From Caballeronia sp. NK8 (GTDB lineage: Bacteria; Pseudomonadota; Gammaproteobacteria; Burkholderiales; Burkholderiaceae): 64,000 nucleotides of DNA. The number at the start of each line of letters is the position of its first letter. Position 1 is the first letter of the stretch. Of the stretch, positions 9,136 through 17,840 are shown piece by piece. The DNA is taken from positions 558,001 through 622,000 of the forward strand of contig NZ_AP024327.1 in the NCBI RefSeq assembly GCF_018408855.1. Direction: 5' to 3'. Below the pieces are notes generated by a model that saw nothing but the letters and a program-made list of their open reading frames with translations, had not been told where the DNA came from and made no database searches. A program made the position numbers and the translations under genes.

Positions 9136-10128
9136 CTAGCCCTGCAACGAAGCCCAGCGCACGAGACCGCTCATGCCGGCTTCTTCCAGCTCCTGCATGC
9201 CGCAGTCCCTGACGATGAAAACGGCGGCCATGTCGGGCGCGTTCGCCGGGGACAGCCGGCGCGGCGCGGCGAATGTCGTGCCGACGCTTTGCAGAAGAAT
9301 GCGATCGCCGGGAGCCGGGCCTGCGACGAACGCTTTCATTCTCAGAAGCCGGCCGCCCAGCGCGCCCGAGATGTTCTCCATCCATTCGAGCGTCTGCTCC
9401 CATTCGGGCGTGCCGTGGAAGCGCGCACAAAAGACGCGCAGGCGCGGATGCAGCAGCACGCGGGACGAACGCCTGCCTTCGTCCGCTTCGTGCGCGATGA
9501 GCGCCTGACCACTCTCGAAATCGCGGAAAGCCGCGCGCGCGCGTTCACGCAGGCTGTCTTCATCGACGAGATGTGCGAGCGGATTGATCCGTGCGATACG
9601 CGCGCGTTCGAGGCAGCGTTGTTCATCGCCGACAAGATCGGTCGTGGTCAGCACGATCGTGTGCGCTGCGCCGAGTTGCGCGGCGACATCGTCGAATGAA
9701 TCGCCGTCGAGCGGCGGGCGGCTGCAATCGTAGGTGACCGCGATATGAACGCGCAGTCCCATCGCGGCGAGTGGATTCAGCGAGCGCATGACTTCGCCCG
9801 GACGCGACAGGCCACTGCATTCGAGCACGATGCGCTCGAATGCGGGCAATCCCGCTTCGATGCGCGACGCCACCAGATCCTCGATGGTCATCACCAGATC
9901 GTTGTTCAGCGAACAGCACACGCAGCCGTTGCTGAGCGTCGCCATCGCGGTACCGCGCGCGGATTCGGAGAGAACGGCGCCATCGATATTGATCGCGCCG
10001 ACCTCGTTGACGATGATCGCCGTCGATGTCTGCGCGGCGCTGTCGCTCAACAACGCTTCGAGCAGCGAGGTCTTGCCGCTGCCGAGCATGCCCGCGAGCA
10101 TCATGAATTGCGTTGCGGGCGCCTTCAT
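9136..10128 (-). CDS. CobW/COG0523-family G3E GTPase (metallochaperone-like)
   Basis: A 330-residue P-loop GTPase. It has Walker A GMLGSGKTS at residues 13-21, the metal-binding CxCC motif (Cys69-Val-Cys-Cys72) and the switch II segment IVLECSGLSRPGEV; the CobW C-terminal domain follows from about residue 225. Relatives load Zn, Co or other metals into client enzymes. The start at 10128 is chosen because its ATG overlaps the TGA of the upstream amidohydrolase reading frame as ATGA. That coupling suggests the amidohydrolase, a predicted metalloenzyme, was its client, and that client is now a pseudogene. Confidence 0.85.
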   Translation of the reverse strand: MKAPATQFMMLAGMLGSGKTSLLEALLSDSAAQTSTAIIVNEVGAINIDGAVLSESARGTAMATLSNGCVCCSLNNDLVMTIEDLVASRIEAGLPAFERIVLECSGLSRPGEVMRSLNPLAAMGLRVHIAVTYDCSRPPLDGDSFDDVAAQLGAAHTIVLTTTDLVGDEQRCLERARIARINPLAHLVDEDSLRERARAAFRDFESGQALIAHEADEGRRSSRVLLHPRLRVFCARFHGTPEWEQTLEWMENISGALGGRLLRMKAFVAGPAPGDRILLQSVGTTFAAPRRLSPANAPDMAAVFIVRDCGMQELEEAGMSGLVRWASLQG

Positions 10129-11287
10129 TTCGATGGCTCCGTTGCGCGCGCATACGGCGTCTCGCCGTTCTTCCATGTGGCTGCGACCATCGCGCGAACA
10201 TCGCCGAGCAGTTCGTCGACATCGAATACGACGCCCGAGCGAATCGTGTATTCGAGCGCGCGCTTCTGGTCGACCGCGCCGAGTTCGTCGTTCAGGCGCG
10301 TCGCGCCCGTGCCGTAGAGAAGCTTGAAGTCCGCCAGCGGATTCTCGCGATGCACGAGCACATCCGCGCGACGCCCGACTTCGAGCACGCCCGCCTCTTC
10401 ACCGATGCCGAGCAGATCCGCCGCGTGCGAGGTTCCCGCGCGCAGCACTTCCATCGGCAGAAAGCCCGCTTCCTGAAGCAGTTCGAGCTCGCGCACATAG
10501 CCGAAGCCGTAGATCTGATACATGAAGCCCGAATCGCTTCCGGGGCACACGCGTCCGCCGAGATTCTTGTAGTCGTTGAGGAAGTGCATGAAGATTCGAT
10601 AGGTCTCGCGCCATTCGACTTCGTTCTTCACCGACCATCGATAGAAGTACGCGGCGTGTCCGCCGCGCTGCGGCTGAAAGTACTTCCATGTCGTGCTGTC
10701 CGTGTAGCTGTCGTGCCATTCTGCGCGGCGCGCGCGCATCACGTCGCGGTTGCCGTCATAGACATTCAGCGTCGGCACGAAGGTATGATGCGATTCGCCT
10801 CCGTTGCCGCCTTCTGCTCGCATGTCCATGCGAGTCCGTTCATGCACCCCGTTTCGCGTACCGACGTGACGCCGTGCGCGAGCCAGAGCTTGTAGATGTA
10901 ATCGGCGGGCAGCATCTCGCCGTTCTCCGCATGAAACGGCGTGCCGATATGCGCGTGACTGTCAATGAAGCCCGGCGACACATACTTCCCGTGGCAATCG
11001 ATCTCCCGGTCGCCGCGCGCCGGACGGCGGTCCGGGTTCACCGGCTTGTGCGGCACGCCGACCACGGCAAGCTCGGCGATCCTGCCGTCCTCGATGACGA
11101 TATCGGCGGGGCCGAACGGCGGCGCGCCTGTGCCATCGATCACCGTCGCGCCGCGCAACACGAGGCGGCCGAAGGGGCCTTCGCCCCGGTCTCGCGTCGT
11201 CGATGGCAGGACCTGCGCAAGACCTTTCTTCGCGAAACCGGTGACCATTTCCTCGCCGACTTCGATTTCGAACTTCGATGCGCTCAT
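10125..11287 (-). pseudogene. Amidohydrolase-family gene with out-of-frame internal deletion
   Basis: Two frames together encode the ends of one metal-dependent amidohydrolase. The first (from ATG 11287) carries LVLRGATVIDGTG and the metal-binding DSHAHIG, then reads LAWTCEQKAATEANRI before running out of frame near 10795. The second frame resumes immediately with HTFVPTLNVYDGNRDVMRAR and holds the catalytic-Asp region PGSDSG and the C-terminal ADVLVHRENPLADF. The central barrel, including the middle metal ligands, is missing. The remaining coding length is about 385 codons, against roughly 500 or more expected. Loss without transposon remnants suggests a simple deletion. It should be inactive. 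A sequencing error alone would not explain the missing middle. Confidence 0.75.
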
Positions 11288-11318
11288 CTATTCACCTCGC
11301 ACTCGTCGGCACGCGTTC

Positions 11319-11645
11319 TCAGTGGTGATCGAATAGCGCGATCTGATTGGCCTTCACCATCGCGTGCACTTTCGCTTTGAACTTCATGTCGGGATCTTTC
11401 TTGCACGCTTCCACCACGGTTGCGGCGACGGGCTGAGCCGTATCGATGACCGTCGTCTCCGTGCCCTTCACGCCGAGCTTGTCGACGCCGGCGACGTAGT
11501 AGACGAGCGCGGGTTGATACGCTTCGTCGACCTGCACGAAGTCCGCGCACGACATCTTTGCCGGGGCGACTTTCATTTCCTTCGCGCTGGCGGCTTGAAC
11601 AGCGAAGACGCACATCAGGGCCAACAGGATTTTTGCGGGCTTCAT
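11319..11645 (-). CDS. HdeA/HdeB-like periplasmic acid-stress chaperone
   Basis: A 108-residue secreted protein. Residues 1-22 are a Sec signal peptide (KILLALMCVFAVQAASA), leaving a mature domain of about 86 residues. The pair Cys33 and Cys81 matches the single disulfide of HdeA, and the surrounding patterns MSCADFVQVDEAYQPALVYY and VEACKKDPDMKFKAKV align with HdeA (CEDFLAVDE, ACTQD, FKDKVK). HdeA-type proteins unfold at low pH and protect periplasmic clients. It lies 31 bases upstream of the amidohydrolase pseudogene on the same strand but is probably an independent gene. Confidence 0.75.
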   Translation of the reverse strand: MKPAKILLALMCVFAVQAASAKEMKVAPAKMSCADFVQVDEAYQPALVYYVAGVDKLGVKGTETTVIDTAQPVAATVVEACKKDPDMKFKAKVHAMVKANQIALFDHH

Positions 11646-11726
11646 ATAACACTCCTTGGTTTCGTTGAATGGTGAATCAGCAGACTGCAGACGTATCGTA
11701 GAGAGGCAGAGTTAGCGCAGAATTAA

Positions 11727-12404
11727 TCACGCTGGCTGCGCCTGCCCGGCATGCATCAGCGTCCAGCCAATGCCGCGCACGTTGCGGATCAGCGCGCGAC
11801 CGAAGCGCTTGCGCATCGAGTGGATGAGCACGTCGAGCGCATTGCTCTCCACTTCGTTGCCCCAGCCGTAGATGCGTTCTTCGAGTTGCGTGCGCGACAG
11901 AATCGCCTCGGGCCGTTCGAGCAGCGCATGCATCAGCGCGAATTCGCGCGCGGACAAGGGCGACGCCACGCCCTCGCGCAACAGCGTGCGACGGTCCAGA
12001 TCGAGGCTCATCGAGTCGTCGCCGATGCAGGATGTCGCATAACCAGCCTGGCGGCGCAAAACCGCGCGGATGCGCGCCAGCACCTCGCGCACGTCGAAGG
12101 GCTTGAGCACGCAATCGTCCGCGCCGACATCGAGACTGCGCACGCGTGTTTCCGGATCGCTGCTTGCGGTGAACGTCAACATCGGCACCTTGTTGCCCGA
12201 TTCGCGCGAGGCTCTCAGCAACTGGAGACCGCCGCCGCACAGCAGGCCGAGGTCGAGCAGCACGACCGCGTAGTAAGCCGCATCGATGGCCAGGCGTCCG
12301 GCTCTCGCATCGCGGACCCAGTCGACCTGGTAGCCGCCATCTTTCAAGGCCCGGAACAGGGCCTGCCCCATTTGCAGATCGTCTTCAACCAGTAACACGC
12401 GCAT
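11727..12404 (-). CDS. OmpR/PhoB-family response regulator (orphan)
   Basis: A 225-residue two-domain regulator. The receiver domain (1-118) has the acidic pair Asp8/Asp9, phospho-acceptor Asp51 (VVLLDLG) and Lys101 (LKPFD). The winged-helix domain occupies about 130-220, with LSAREFALMHALLERPEAILSRTQLEERIYG and VLIHSMRKRFG. It resembles the QseB/TctD group. No histidine kinase gene is adjacent, so its partner lies elsewhere. Residues 54-58 (LLCGG) replace the usual LPDG turn after the phospho-site, a small oddity that could affect phosphorylation. Confidence 0.85.
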   Translation of the reverse strand: MRVLLVEDDLQMGQALFRALKDGGYQVDWVRDARAGRLAIDAAYYAVVLLDLGLLCGGGLQLLRASRESGNKVPMLTFTASSDPETRVRSLDVGADDCVLKPFDVREVLARIRAVLRRQAGYATSCIGDDSMSLDLDRRTLLREGVASPLSAREFALMHALLERPEAILSRTQLEERIYGWGNEVESNALDVLIHSMRKRFGRALIRNVRGIGWTLMHAGQAQPA

Positions 12405-12619
12405 GATCTTCCTTCTTTTTTCGCAAGCGTTCGTCGCAGTTCATTGAAATGGCAGGCACACCATCGAAGATTCCTTTATTACGGATACCGAATCGAACGG
12501 GATGATGTTCCAGCGAATTGCCCGACGCCGCGATCATCGAAAATCAGTCGAGCGTGAGCAGTTTAGATTCGTGTCGAGATGTTGTCTGTCCTCACGAAAC
12601 AGGACAGAACCATTCGATG

Positions 12620-13414
12620 TCAGCCGAGCAGAGCCGTCAGCGCAACGAGTTCGCGCTGCGTGCCGATGCCGAGTTTCGCCAGCGCGCGCTGCTTGTAGGT
12701 CACGACGCTCGCAGGCGATAGCGCGAGCATCGCGCCGACTGTCTTCGCGGTCTCGCCCTGCCCCAGAAGCTTCGCAACGGAACGTTCGCGCTCGGACAGC
12801 GCCGTGTGCCATTTGATCGAAATCTCGCGTGGCACGCTCGGCGTCGCGCGCAACCTCGAATGCGTCGAAGCGAGCGCGGCGAGAAAATCGGCGAAGGCGG
12901 CGATGCAGGCTTTGTCGCGTTCGCTGAAGCGCCCCATCGCGGTGGAGCGGTAGAGGCTGAGAAAGGCCGTGTGTTCCGTGCCGGGCGCGATGATCGACAG
13001 CTTGTCCGCGATGCCCGGCTCGATGAAGAAGCGCTCGAAATATTCGGCGTTCGATGCGCGATCCATCATCAGCGGGCGGACCGCGGGCATGAGCGGCTTT
13101 ATCGTTTCGGTCGTTTCGGTCGTTTCGGTCACACCGATGTGGGCAAACTCGCGCACCAGCGGGTCGTCGCGATAACAACCGCCCACATACGCTTCAGTCA
13201 GCCGTGTGGCGACACCGCGCGCGCGCCGGCTCGCGAGCGCGGAAATGTGCGCGTCGCGCGACTTGACGTTGACGAGCACGCAATGCTCGATTTCGACGAG
13301 ACCGGCCAGCGCCGCAATCAGGTTGTTGCCGAAATCGTCCGTGCCCGCCGCGCGCACGCAATTGGAGAAGGGAAGAATGGCTGCAAAGTCTCGCGGATTC
13401 ATATGAATGCTCAT
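12620..13414 (-). CDS. LuxR-family transcriptional regulator
   Basis: A regulator of about 264 residues with a C-terminal LuxR/FixJ helix-turn-helix (LSERERSVAKLLGQGETAKTVGAMLALSPASVVTYKQRALAKLG). The N-terminal domain of about 180 residues (from MNPRDFAAILPFSNCVRAAGT) does not show the autoinducer-binding signature and is probably a different sensor. Start is uncertain: 13414 or 13402 seem more likely than the longer reading to 13603, whose extra 5' part looks non-coding. A threefold 9-bp repeat at 13103-13130 encodes VTETTETTE inside the linker and may vary in copy number. No cognate operon is obvious. Confidence 0.7.
   Translation of the reverse strand: MSIHMNPRDFAAILPFSNCVRAAGTDDFGNNLIAALAGLVEIEHCVLVNVKSRDAHISALASRRARGVATRLTEAYVGGCYRDDPLVREFAHIGVTETTETTETIKPLMPAVRPLMMDRASNAEYFERFFIEPGIADKLSIIAPGTEHTAFLSLYRSTAMGRFSERDKACIAAFADFLAALASTHSRLRATPSVPREISIKWHTALSERERSVAKLLGQGETAKTVGAMLALSPASVVTYKQRALAKLGIGTQRELVALTALLG
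13103..13130. repeat. 9-bp tandem repeat inside the LuxR gene
   Basis: Three copies of CGTTTCGGT plus one base. The unit is a multiple of three, so copy-number changes would alter a Thr-Glu-Thr linker without breaking the frame. Confidence 0.85.
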
Positions 13415-13883
13415 TGCCCTGAAAACGATGCTGGGATCGCGCTCGAAGAGCAAAGAGCCGGGTTGCCCTCCGAGCGCTGGGAGGCAATGGCGCGCGAGCA
13501 TATATCCGCGATGATGCACTGCGTGATCGATGTCTTGACGTCGCGCGAACGGACTGGCAGCTGGACTTCGTTTCATATGTCCACTTGAATACCAGTCATT
13601 CAAGTGGTCGCTATGTTAGGAAGGGGAAGTGGGACCGTCTTGTCGTTTTATCCCCGCAAAAGCGACGATTTCGGCATATTTTCGTCAATTGCAAAAGCGA
13701 GCCCGACTATGCGATGCAAGTCATTGCGCGACGCCAGAGATCTGATCGAACGTTCAGTCTCTCCTGTCGCTTTCGGGCTCATGCATGTCGCGTGACCGAA
13801 GACGCTCCATTACGAAGCACGGGTCGTGCGAACCTGCATGAACCCATGGTTTTCCCGATGACCGGTGCGGCTCGCAGCGAATC

Positions 13884-14482
13884 TCATTGCAAGGGATGAA
13901 TGGCGATGATTACGTTGTCGTCCACATCGCTCGCGTATAGCGTCTGTCCGTTCCACAGCAGCGCCCCGATATCCGGCAGCGAAACCGGAAGCGATCCTTG
14001 CGGATGACGGCGGCCGTGGCGTTGGCGCCCTGATCGGTCACGTAGAGATTACCGGCGCTGTCCGACGCCATCATCCAGGGTCCGGCGAAAAGCGCGCCGC
14101 TGCCGGCGCCATCCGCGGAACCCGCCTGCCCAGGCGTTCCCGCGAGCGTCGATACCACGCCGTTGCTGATCTTGCGGATCGTGAAGTTGCCGGTATCCGC
14201 GACGAAAATATCGCCCGCTGCGTCCGACGCGAGGCCTTGCGGAATGTCGAATTGCGCGGAGGCCGCGGCTCCATCGGTCGAGCCCGTGGCGTCGACGACG
14301 CCCGCATACACGCTGACGGCCGGCTGCGTGGCGGGCGGCGATGGCGGCGGTGGCGGCGGATTCGACGACGACGACGAACTCCCGCCGCCGCCTCCGCACG
14401 CGCCCAGAAGGCTCGCCAGAGCGCCGATGACGACAAACCGTCCGATCGTGGACGAACCAGAAAGAGGCGAAACCATTTTCAT
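13884..14482 (-). pseudogene. NHL-repeat lipoprotein with frameshift
   Basis: From ATG 14482 the protein begins with a lipoprotein signal whose lipobox is LGAC, then a Gly/Ser/Pro-rich linker, then NHL beta-propeller units (FDIPQGLASDAAGDIFVADTGNFTIRKI; GPWMMASDSAGNLYVTDQGAN). After AVIRK, near 13995, the frame is lost. In the next frame the expected continuation SLPVSLPDIGALLWNGQTLYASDVDDNVIIAIHPLQ runs to a TGA at 13884. Restoring one G in the run GGAT would rejoin the two. Only two to three propeller units are present, fewer than usual, so it may also have lost internal repeats. Alternatively, the frameshift could be a sequencing artefact. Confidence 0.65.
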
Positions 14483-15098
14483 AGGATATCGAAGCATATT
14501 TGCTGGAAGTGACCGGCATTTCCGGCCGGCATCGAAAAACTCGCGTGTGATCCTGCGCCACGAATTCTTCCCTTCCAGACTTAGTTGCCAATTACGCGCG
14601 GGCGTTGGCCGTCTCCGCCCCCGTGGCCAGCGCGCTCGGATCGGCGGAACGCGCTCAGCGAGCGCGCAAAAGGCTAGACAAAAACCCGACGCGACGTGGA
14701 TACAGCGCAAAGCGGCCTGACGCGATGCCGTCCCCGCTAAGTGCTCCAGCGCACAAATCCCTTGGGGCATTTGCGTCCATAAGTGCGCCACCCCGCATAA
14801 AAGGCCGCTAAAAAAGACTTAGCGCTCAAGAGCCGCGCCTAAGGACAGCGACTAAGAAATTCGCTAAGAATGCTTGTCATTTACCCCTTGAGCCAAGGGG
14901 CTAAAGCTTTGTTCGCCAACGCACCGAAGGGGTAAATCAAAAGGATGTTTAATCTTGGCAAACGTGCAACCAGAAGCTCAAGAAAATGCGCGACACTAAA
15001 ACAAATCTCAGCGGCTCAGGGAACGGTAATGTTGCCCGAATCGCGTTTTACCGAAGCTCAGGCGTGCGTATCGGTAATTTCGAGCGAGGAGGCAACTC
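14483..15098. other. Intergenic region, 616 bases, with competing inverted repeats
   Basis: No convincing coding sequence. It is the shared upstream region of the minus-strand lipoprotein and the plus-strand hydrolase. The notable structure is at 14879-14937, described separately; the remainder has several TAAG-containing repeats (for example near 14818, 14838, 14852, 14865) but nothing recognised. Confidence 0.5.
14879..14937. promoter_or_regulatory. Overlapping inverted repeats upstream of the tandem hydrolase gene
   Basis: ATTTACCCCTT (14879-14889) is exactly complementary to AAGGGGTAAAT (14927-14937). The same left arm can pair locally as CCCCTTG with CAAGGGG (14884-14900). The two pairings are mutually exclusive, as in an attenuator or a two-site operator. 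It lies 162 bases before the start at 15099. Confidence 0.45.
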
Positions 15099-16922
15099 AT
15101 GACGCCCATCGTCTTTGGGGGGCGCTTCGGTTGGCTTCATGTCGGCCAGGGCAAGCAAGGGGTCGTGCTGTGCAACCCGTTCGGGCATGAAGAAGCGTGG
15201 GGGCACAAGGCCATGCGCTTTCTGGCCGAAGAGCTGTCGCGACGCGATATTCCGGTCCTGCGCTTCGACTATCTGGCCACGGGCGATTCGGTCGGCATCG
15301 ATCACGAAGGCGATCGGCTCGATGACTTCGTCGCGGATATCGGCGCGGCTGTCGATCGCTTGCGCAAGGAAACGGGCGTAACGAAGGTGACGTTGTGCGG
15401 CTTGCGTCTCGGCGGGACTCTGGCTGCGCTTGCATCGCACCATCCGCTCGTGGATTCGCTGGCGCTGCTGGCTCCCGTCCTCAACGGCCGTCACTATCTG
15501 CGCGAGCTGACAGCGTTGCGCAAGACGTGGGTCGAGAATCTTCCCGTCGTCGTGCGTGAGGGGCAGATCGATTCACCCTTTCACGTACTCGGGCAGGTCT
15601 ATAGCGAAGCGTTTCGCAACCGCCTGAGCGGGCTCGATCTCGGCAAGGCCATGAGCCGTCAGCCTGCCATGCCCAAGCGCGTATTCGTCGCCGATATGCG
15701 GCGCGGCGCGAGCCAGTCGCTATGCGTCGCACTGCGCGATCGAGGCGTCGAGGTCGAAACGGAAACCTTCGACGACTACTTCGATTTCATGCAGGAAACC
15801 GCATCGTCCACGTTGCCGGAAACGACGCTCAAGCGAACCGCCCAATGGATAGCGGACAGCATGAAGGAGAGCCGCGCCGACGATCTCGCATCGCTGCGCG
15901 CGAGAAAGGCCGCGCGGCCGGGCATGTGCGACGATGCGATCATCGAAACCCCGGAAGCGATCGAGCGCCCGGTGATCTTCGGCGCAGCGGGGCTCTTCGG
16001 CATCTTGTGCGAGCCGCGCGACCGGCTCGCGGGCGGCACGGTGATCGTCATCACGAATACCGCGGGCAGCGTGCATCATGGCGACAGTCGGCTGTCCGTG
16101 CGGATCGCGCGTGAAATGGCGCGGCGCGGCATCGCGTCGCTGCGCTTCGACGCGCGTGGCATTGGCGACAGTCCGGCGCGATCGCCTGACGGCACGCTGG
16201 ACACCACGGCGACGATTCACGCGGAAAGCACGATCGAAGATGTCGGGACCGCGGCCGCATGGCTCAAGCGCAAAGGCTACGATACCGTCGTCATGTTCGG
16301 CATCTGCTCGGGTGCGTACAGCGCGTTGCGGGCATCGCTCGTCGAACCGGCTATCGCGGCTGTCATCGCCGTGAATCTGCAGCGCTTCTATATTCCCGAA
16401 AGGATGACGCTGCAAGAGTTGCGAAACCAGCGGCGCAACACGATGGCGCGTCTCGGACCCGCGCTTCTGAAGCCAGCTAAATGGTGGCTGGTTCTAAGCG
16501 GCAAGCGCGGCCTCAAGCCGATCATCAAGGCGTTCGCCTCGAATGCGGCGGCGCGGCTGCATTCGCAGTTGTTCAGCGTCAAGGCCAAAAAAGTCGTGCA
16601 TACCGGCGAAACGTCGCTCACCGACCCGCACAGTGTGGTTCACGCGCTCGAACGCAAGGGCGTACGCACGCTGCTCGTGTATGGCGCGGGTGACGAGGGC
16701 CTCGATCAGCTCAATGCGCACTTCGGCAGGCACGGAAAGAAACTGTCGCGGATGACGAGAGTCAAGGCCGAGGTGTGTAAGGACGTCGATCACGCGCTCT
16801 ACGATACGCGCGCATTCGCCAGCGTGATTGCGCTGTCGGCGACGTTCATCAACGATCTGCAACCGAAGAGCGTGCCGGTGATGGAGCCTGTTTCACCGCT
16901 CGGGGTTTCGCAGCAGTTGTGA
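15099..16922 (+). CDS. Tandem alpha/beta hydrolase with atypical nucleophile elbows
   Basis: A 607-residue protein made of two alpha/beta-hydrolase domains, about 1-255 and 285-590. Each keeps the strand with DxxGxGxS-like geometry (RFDYLATGDSVG; RFDARGIGDSPAR). The first elbow reads GLRLG (101-105), with Arg at the nucleophile place, as in exosortase-A-associated hydrolases. The second reads GICSG (401-405), putting Cys403 there. A catalytic-His region DHALYD is seen near residue 570. So domain 1 is probably non-catalytic and domain 2 may use cysteine. No exosortase genes are visible. It ends before a strong terminator and appears monocistronic. Confidence 0.7.
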   Translation: MTPIVFGGRFGWLHVGQGKQGVVLCNPFGHEEAWGHKAMRFLAEELSRRDIPVLRFDYLATGDSVGIDHEGDRLDDFVADIGAAVDRLRKETGVTKVTLCGLRLGGTLAALASHHPLVDSLALLAPVLNGRHYLRELTALRKTWVENLPVVVREGQIDSPFHVLGQVYSEAFRNRLSGLDLGKAMSRQPAMPKRVFVADMRRGASQSLCVALRDRGVEVETETFDDYFDFMQETASSTLPETTLKRTAQWIADSMKESRADDLASLRARKAARPGMCDDAIIETPEAIERPVIFGAAGLFGILCEPRDRLAGGTVIVITNTAGSVHHGDSRLSVRIAREMARRGIASLRFDARGIGDSPARSPDGTLDTTATIHAESTIEDVGTAAAWLKRKGYDTVVMFGICSGAYSALRASLVEPAIAAVIAVNLQRFYIPERMTLQELRNQRRNTMARLGPALLKPAKWWLVLSGKRGLKPIIKAFASNAAARLHSQLFSVKAKKVVHTGETSLTDPHSVVHALERKGVRTLLVYGAGDEGLDQLNAHFGRHGKKLSRMTRVKAEVCKDVDHALYDTRAFASVIALSATFINDLQPKSVPVMEPVSPLGVSQQL

Positions 16923-16944
16923 AGGTGTGGGGGTGGGTGTGATG

Positions 16945-16980
16945 ACGGACTGCTTGCGCGAGCAAGCAGTCCGTTTGTTC
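16945..16980 (+). terminator. Rho-independent terminator
   Basis: A perfect 13-bp stem, ACGGACTGCTTGC with its complement, closes a GCGA tetraloop and is followed by TTGTTCTTTC. It lies 22 bases after the hydrolase stop. Confidence 0.9.
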
Positions 16981-17121
16981 TTTCTGATCCCGCAAATCGA
17001 CCCTGTCTGTCTTAAGCCGACAGCCCTCCGTATCCTGTCTCCCGTCATCCGACACATCGACTCCCGTCGAGCACCCGCGTATCGACTCAAAACTGCGCCA
17101 AGCGCAGATATTTTCTCTTGC

Positions 17122-17180
17122 AATCAATCTCTTAGATTAACCGAACAGATCTTCTAGCCCTGTCTGGCACGCCCCTCGCA
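17122..17180 (+). promoter_or_regulatory. Sigma-54 promoter module of peptide array A (IHF site, GATTAACCGAA box, -24/-12)
   Basis: The -24/-12 element TGGCACG-CCCC-TCGCA (17165-17180) has GG and GC exactly ten bases apart; the -12 half is TCGC rather than TTGC. Twenty bases from its start is the box GATTAACCGAA (17135-17145), directly preceded by a perfect IHF consensus AATCAATCTCTTA (17122-17134). The same order and spacing recurs before 28293 and 29014. Predicted start of transcription is about 17191, giving a 58-base leader. No activator gene is adjacent. Confidence 0.75.
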
Positions 17181-17248
17181 TATGTAGCTGCGAGCGCAAC
17201 GATTGGTGCTCAACCAACCACCAAACCAGATACCCCAGGAGCTACATC

Positions 17249-17506
17249 ATGTTGAAGATCGACAACCTCGCAGTCAGCAAAGAACTCGGCCGCGCTGAAA
17301 TGGGCGCCATCGTCGGCGGCGCGAGCATCTTCCAGAACAACGGCATCAACTCCAACTACAACGGCGGCTTCTCGTTCGCCAGCCCGCAAACGAACGTCGC
17401 TCCCGTGACGCAAGTCGACGCTTCGCAACACACCGACGTCGACGTGAAGAACATCACCAAGTCGCTCGCTTCGGTCGGCAGCCTGCTCGGCGGCGTGGCG
17501 CTCTAA
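17249..17506 (+). CDS. Double-glycine leader peptide, copy A1
   Basis: An 85-residue small protein. Residues 1-24 form a leader ending AEMGAIVGG with Glu at -8, Met at -7, Ile at -4, Gly-Gly at -2/-1 and Leu at -12, the ComC/bacteriocin pattern cleaved by C39-peptidase ABC exporters. The predicted 61-residue secreted part starts ASIFQNNGINSN, lacks cysteine, is rich in Asn, Ser, Thr and Val, and ends in a hydrophobic SVGSLLGGVAL tail. The SD is AGGAG nine bases upstream. It is the first of three genes in a 296-bp tandem array under a sigma-54 promoter. Function is not recognised; bacteriocin, signal or matrix peptide are all possible. The protein is identical to copy B1. Confidence 0.8.
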   Translation: MLKIDNLAVSKELGRAEMGAIVGGASIFQNNGINSNYNGGFSFASPQTNVAPVTQVDASQHTDVDVKNITKSLASVGSLLGGVAL

Positions 17507-17544
17507 ACCCTCATCCATTCATTCAAGTCCTCAGGAGAACCATC

Positions 17545-17802
17545 ATGTTGAAGATCGACAACCTCGCAGTCAGCAAAGAACTCGGCCGTGCAGAAATGGG
17601 CGCCATCGTCGGCGGCGCGAGCATCTTCCAGAACAACGGCATCAACTCCAACTACAACGGCGGCTTCTCGTTCGCCAGCCCGCAAACCAACGTCGCTCCG
17701 GTGACGCAAGTCGATGCCTCGACGCACACGAACGTCGATCTGACGAACATCACGAAGTCGCTGACGTCGGTTGGCAGCGTGCTCGAAGGCGTGAAGCTCT
17801 AA
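17545..17802 (+). CDS. Double-glycine leader peptide, copy A2
   Basis: This copy has the same leader and first core segment as A1. The tail differs: STHTNVDLTNITKSLTSVGSVLEGVKL replaces the A1 version, so charge is altered and Gly-Gly near the end becomes Glu-Gly. It follows A1 by 38 bases, with its own AGGAG ribosome site, and the A1-to-A2 start distance is exactly 296 bases. The protein is identical to copy B2. Confidence 0.8.
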   Translation: MLKIDNLAVSKELGRAEMGAIVGGASIFQNNGINSNYNGGFSFASPQTNVAPVTQVDASTHTNVDLTNITKSLTSVGSVLEGVKL

Positions 17803-17840
17803 ACCCTCATCCATCCATTCAAGTCATCCGGAGAACCATC

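Noticed and set aside
17182..17248. ATGTAGCT and AGCTACAT flank the array A leader, the second overlapping the SD, suggesting an RNA hairpin that hides the ribosome site.
   Set aside because: The left arm lies upstream of the transcription start predicted from the sigma-54 element (about 17191), so it would not be in the mRNA. The pair is also absent from the B0 leader.
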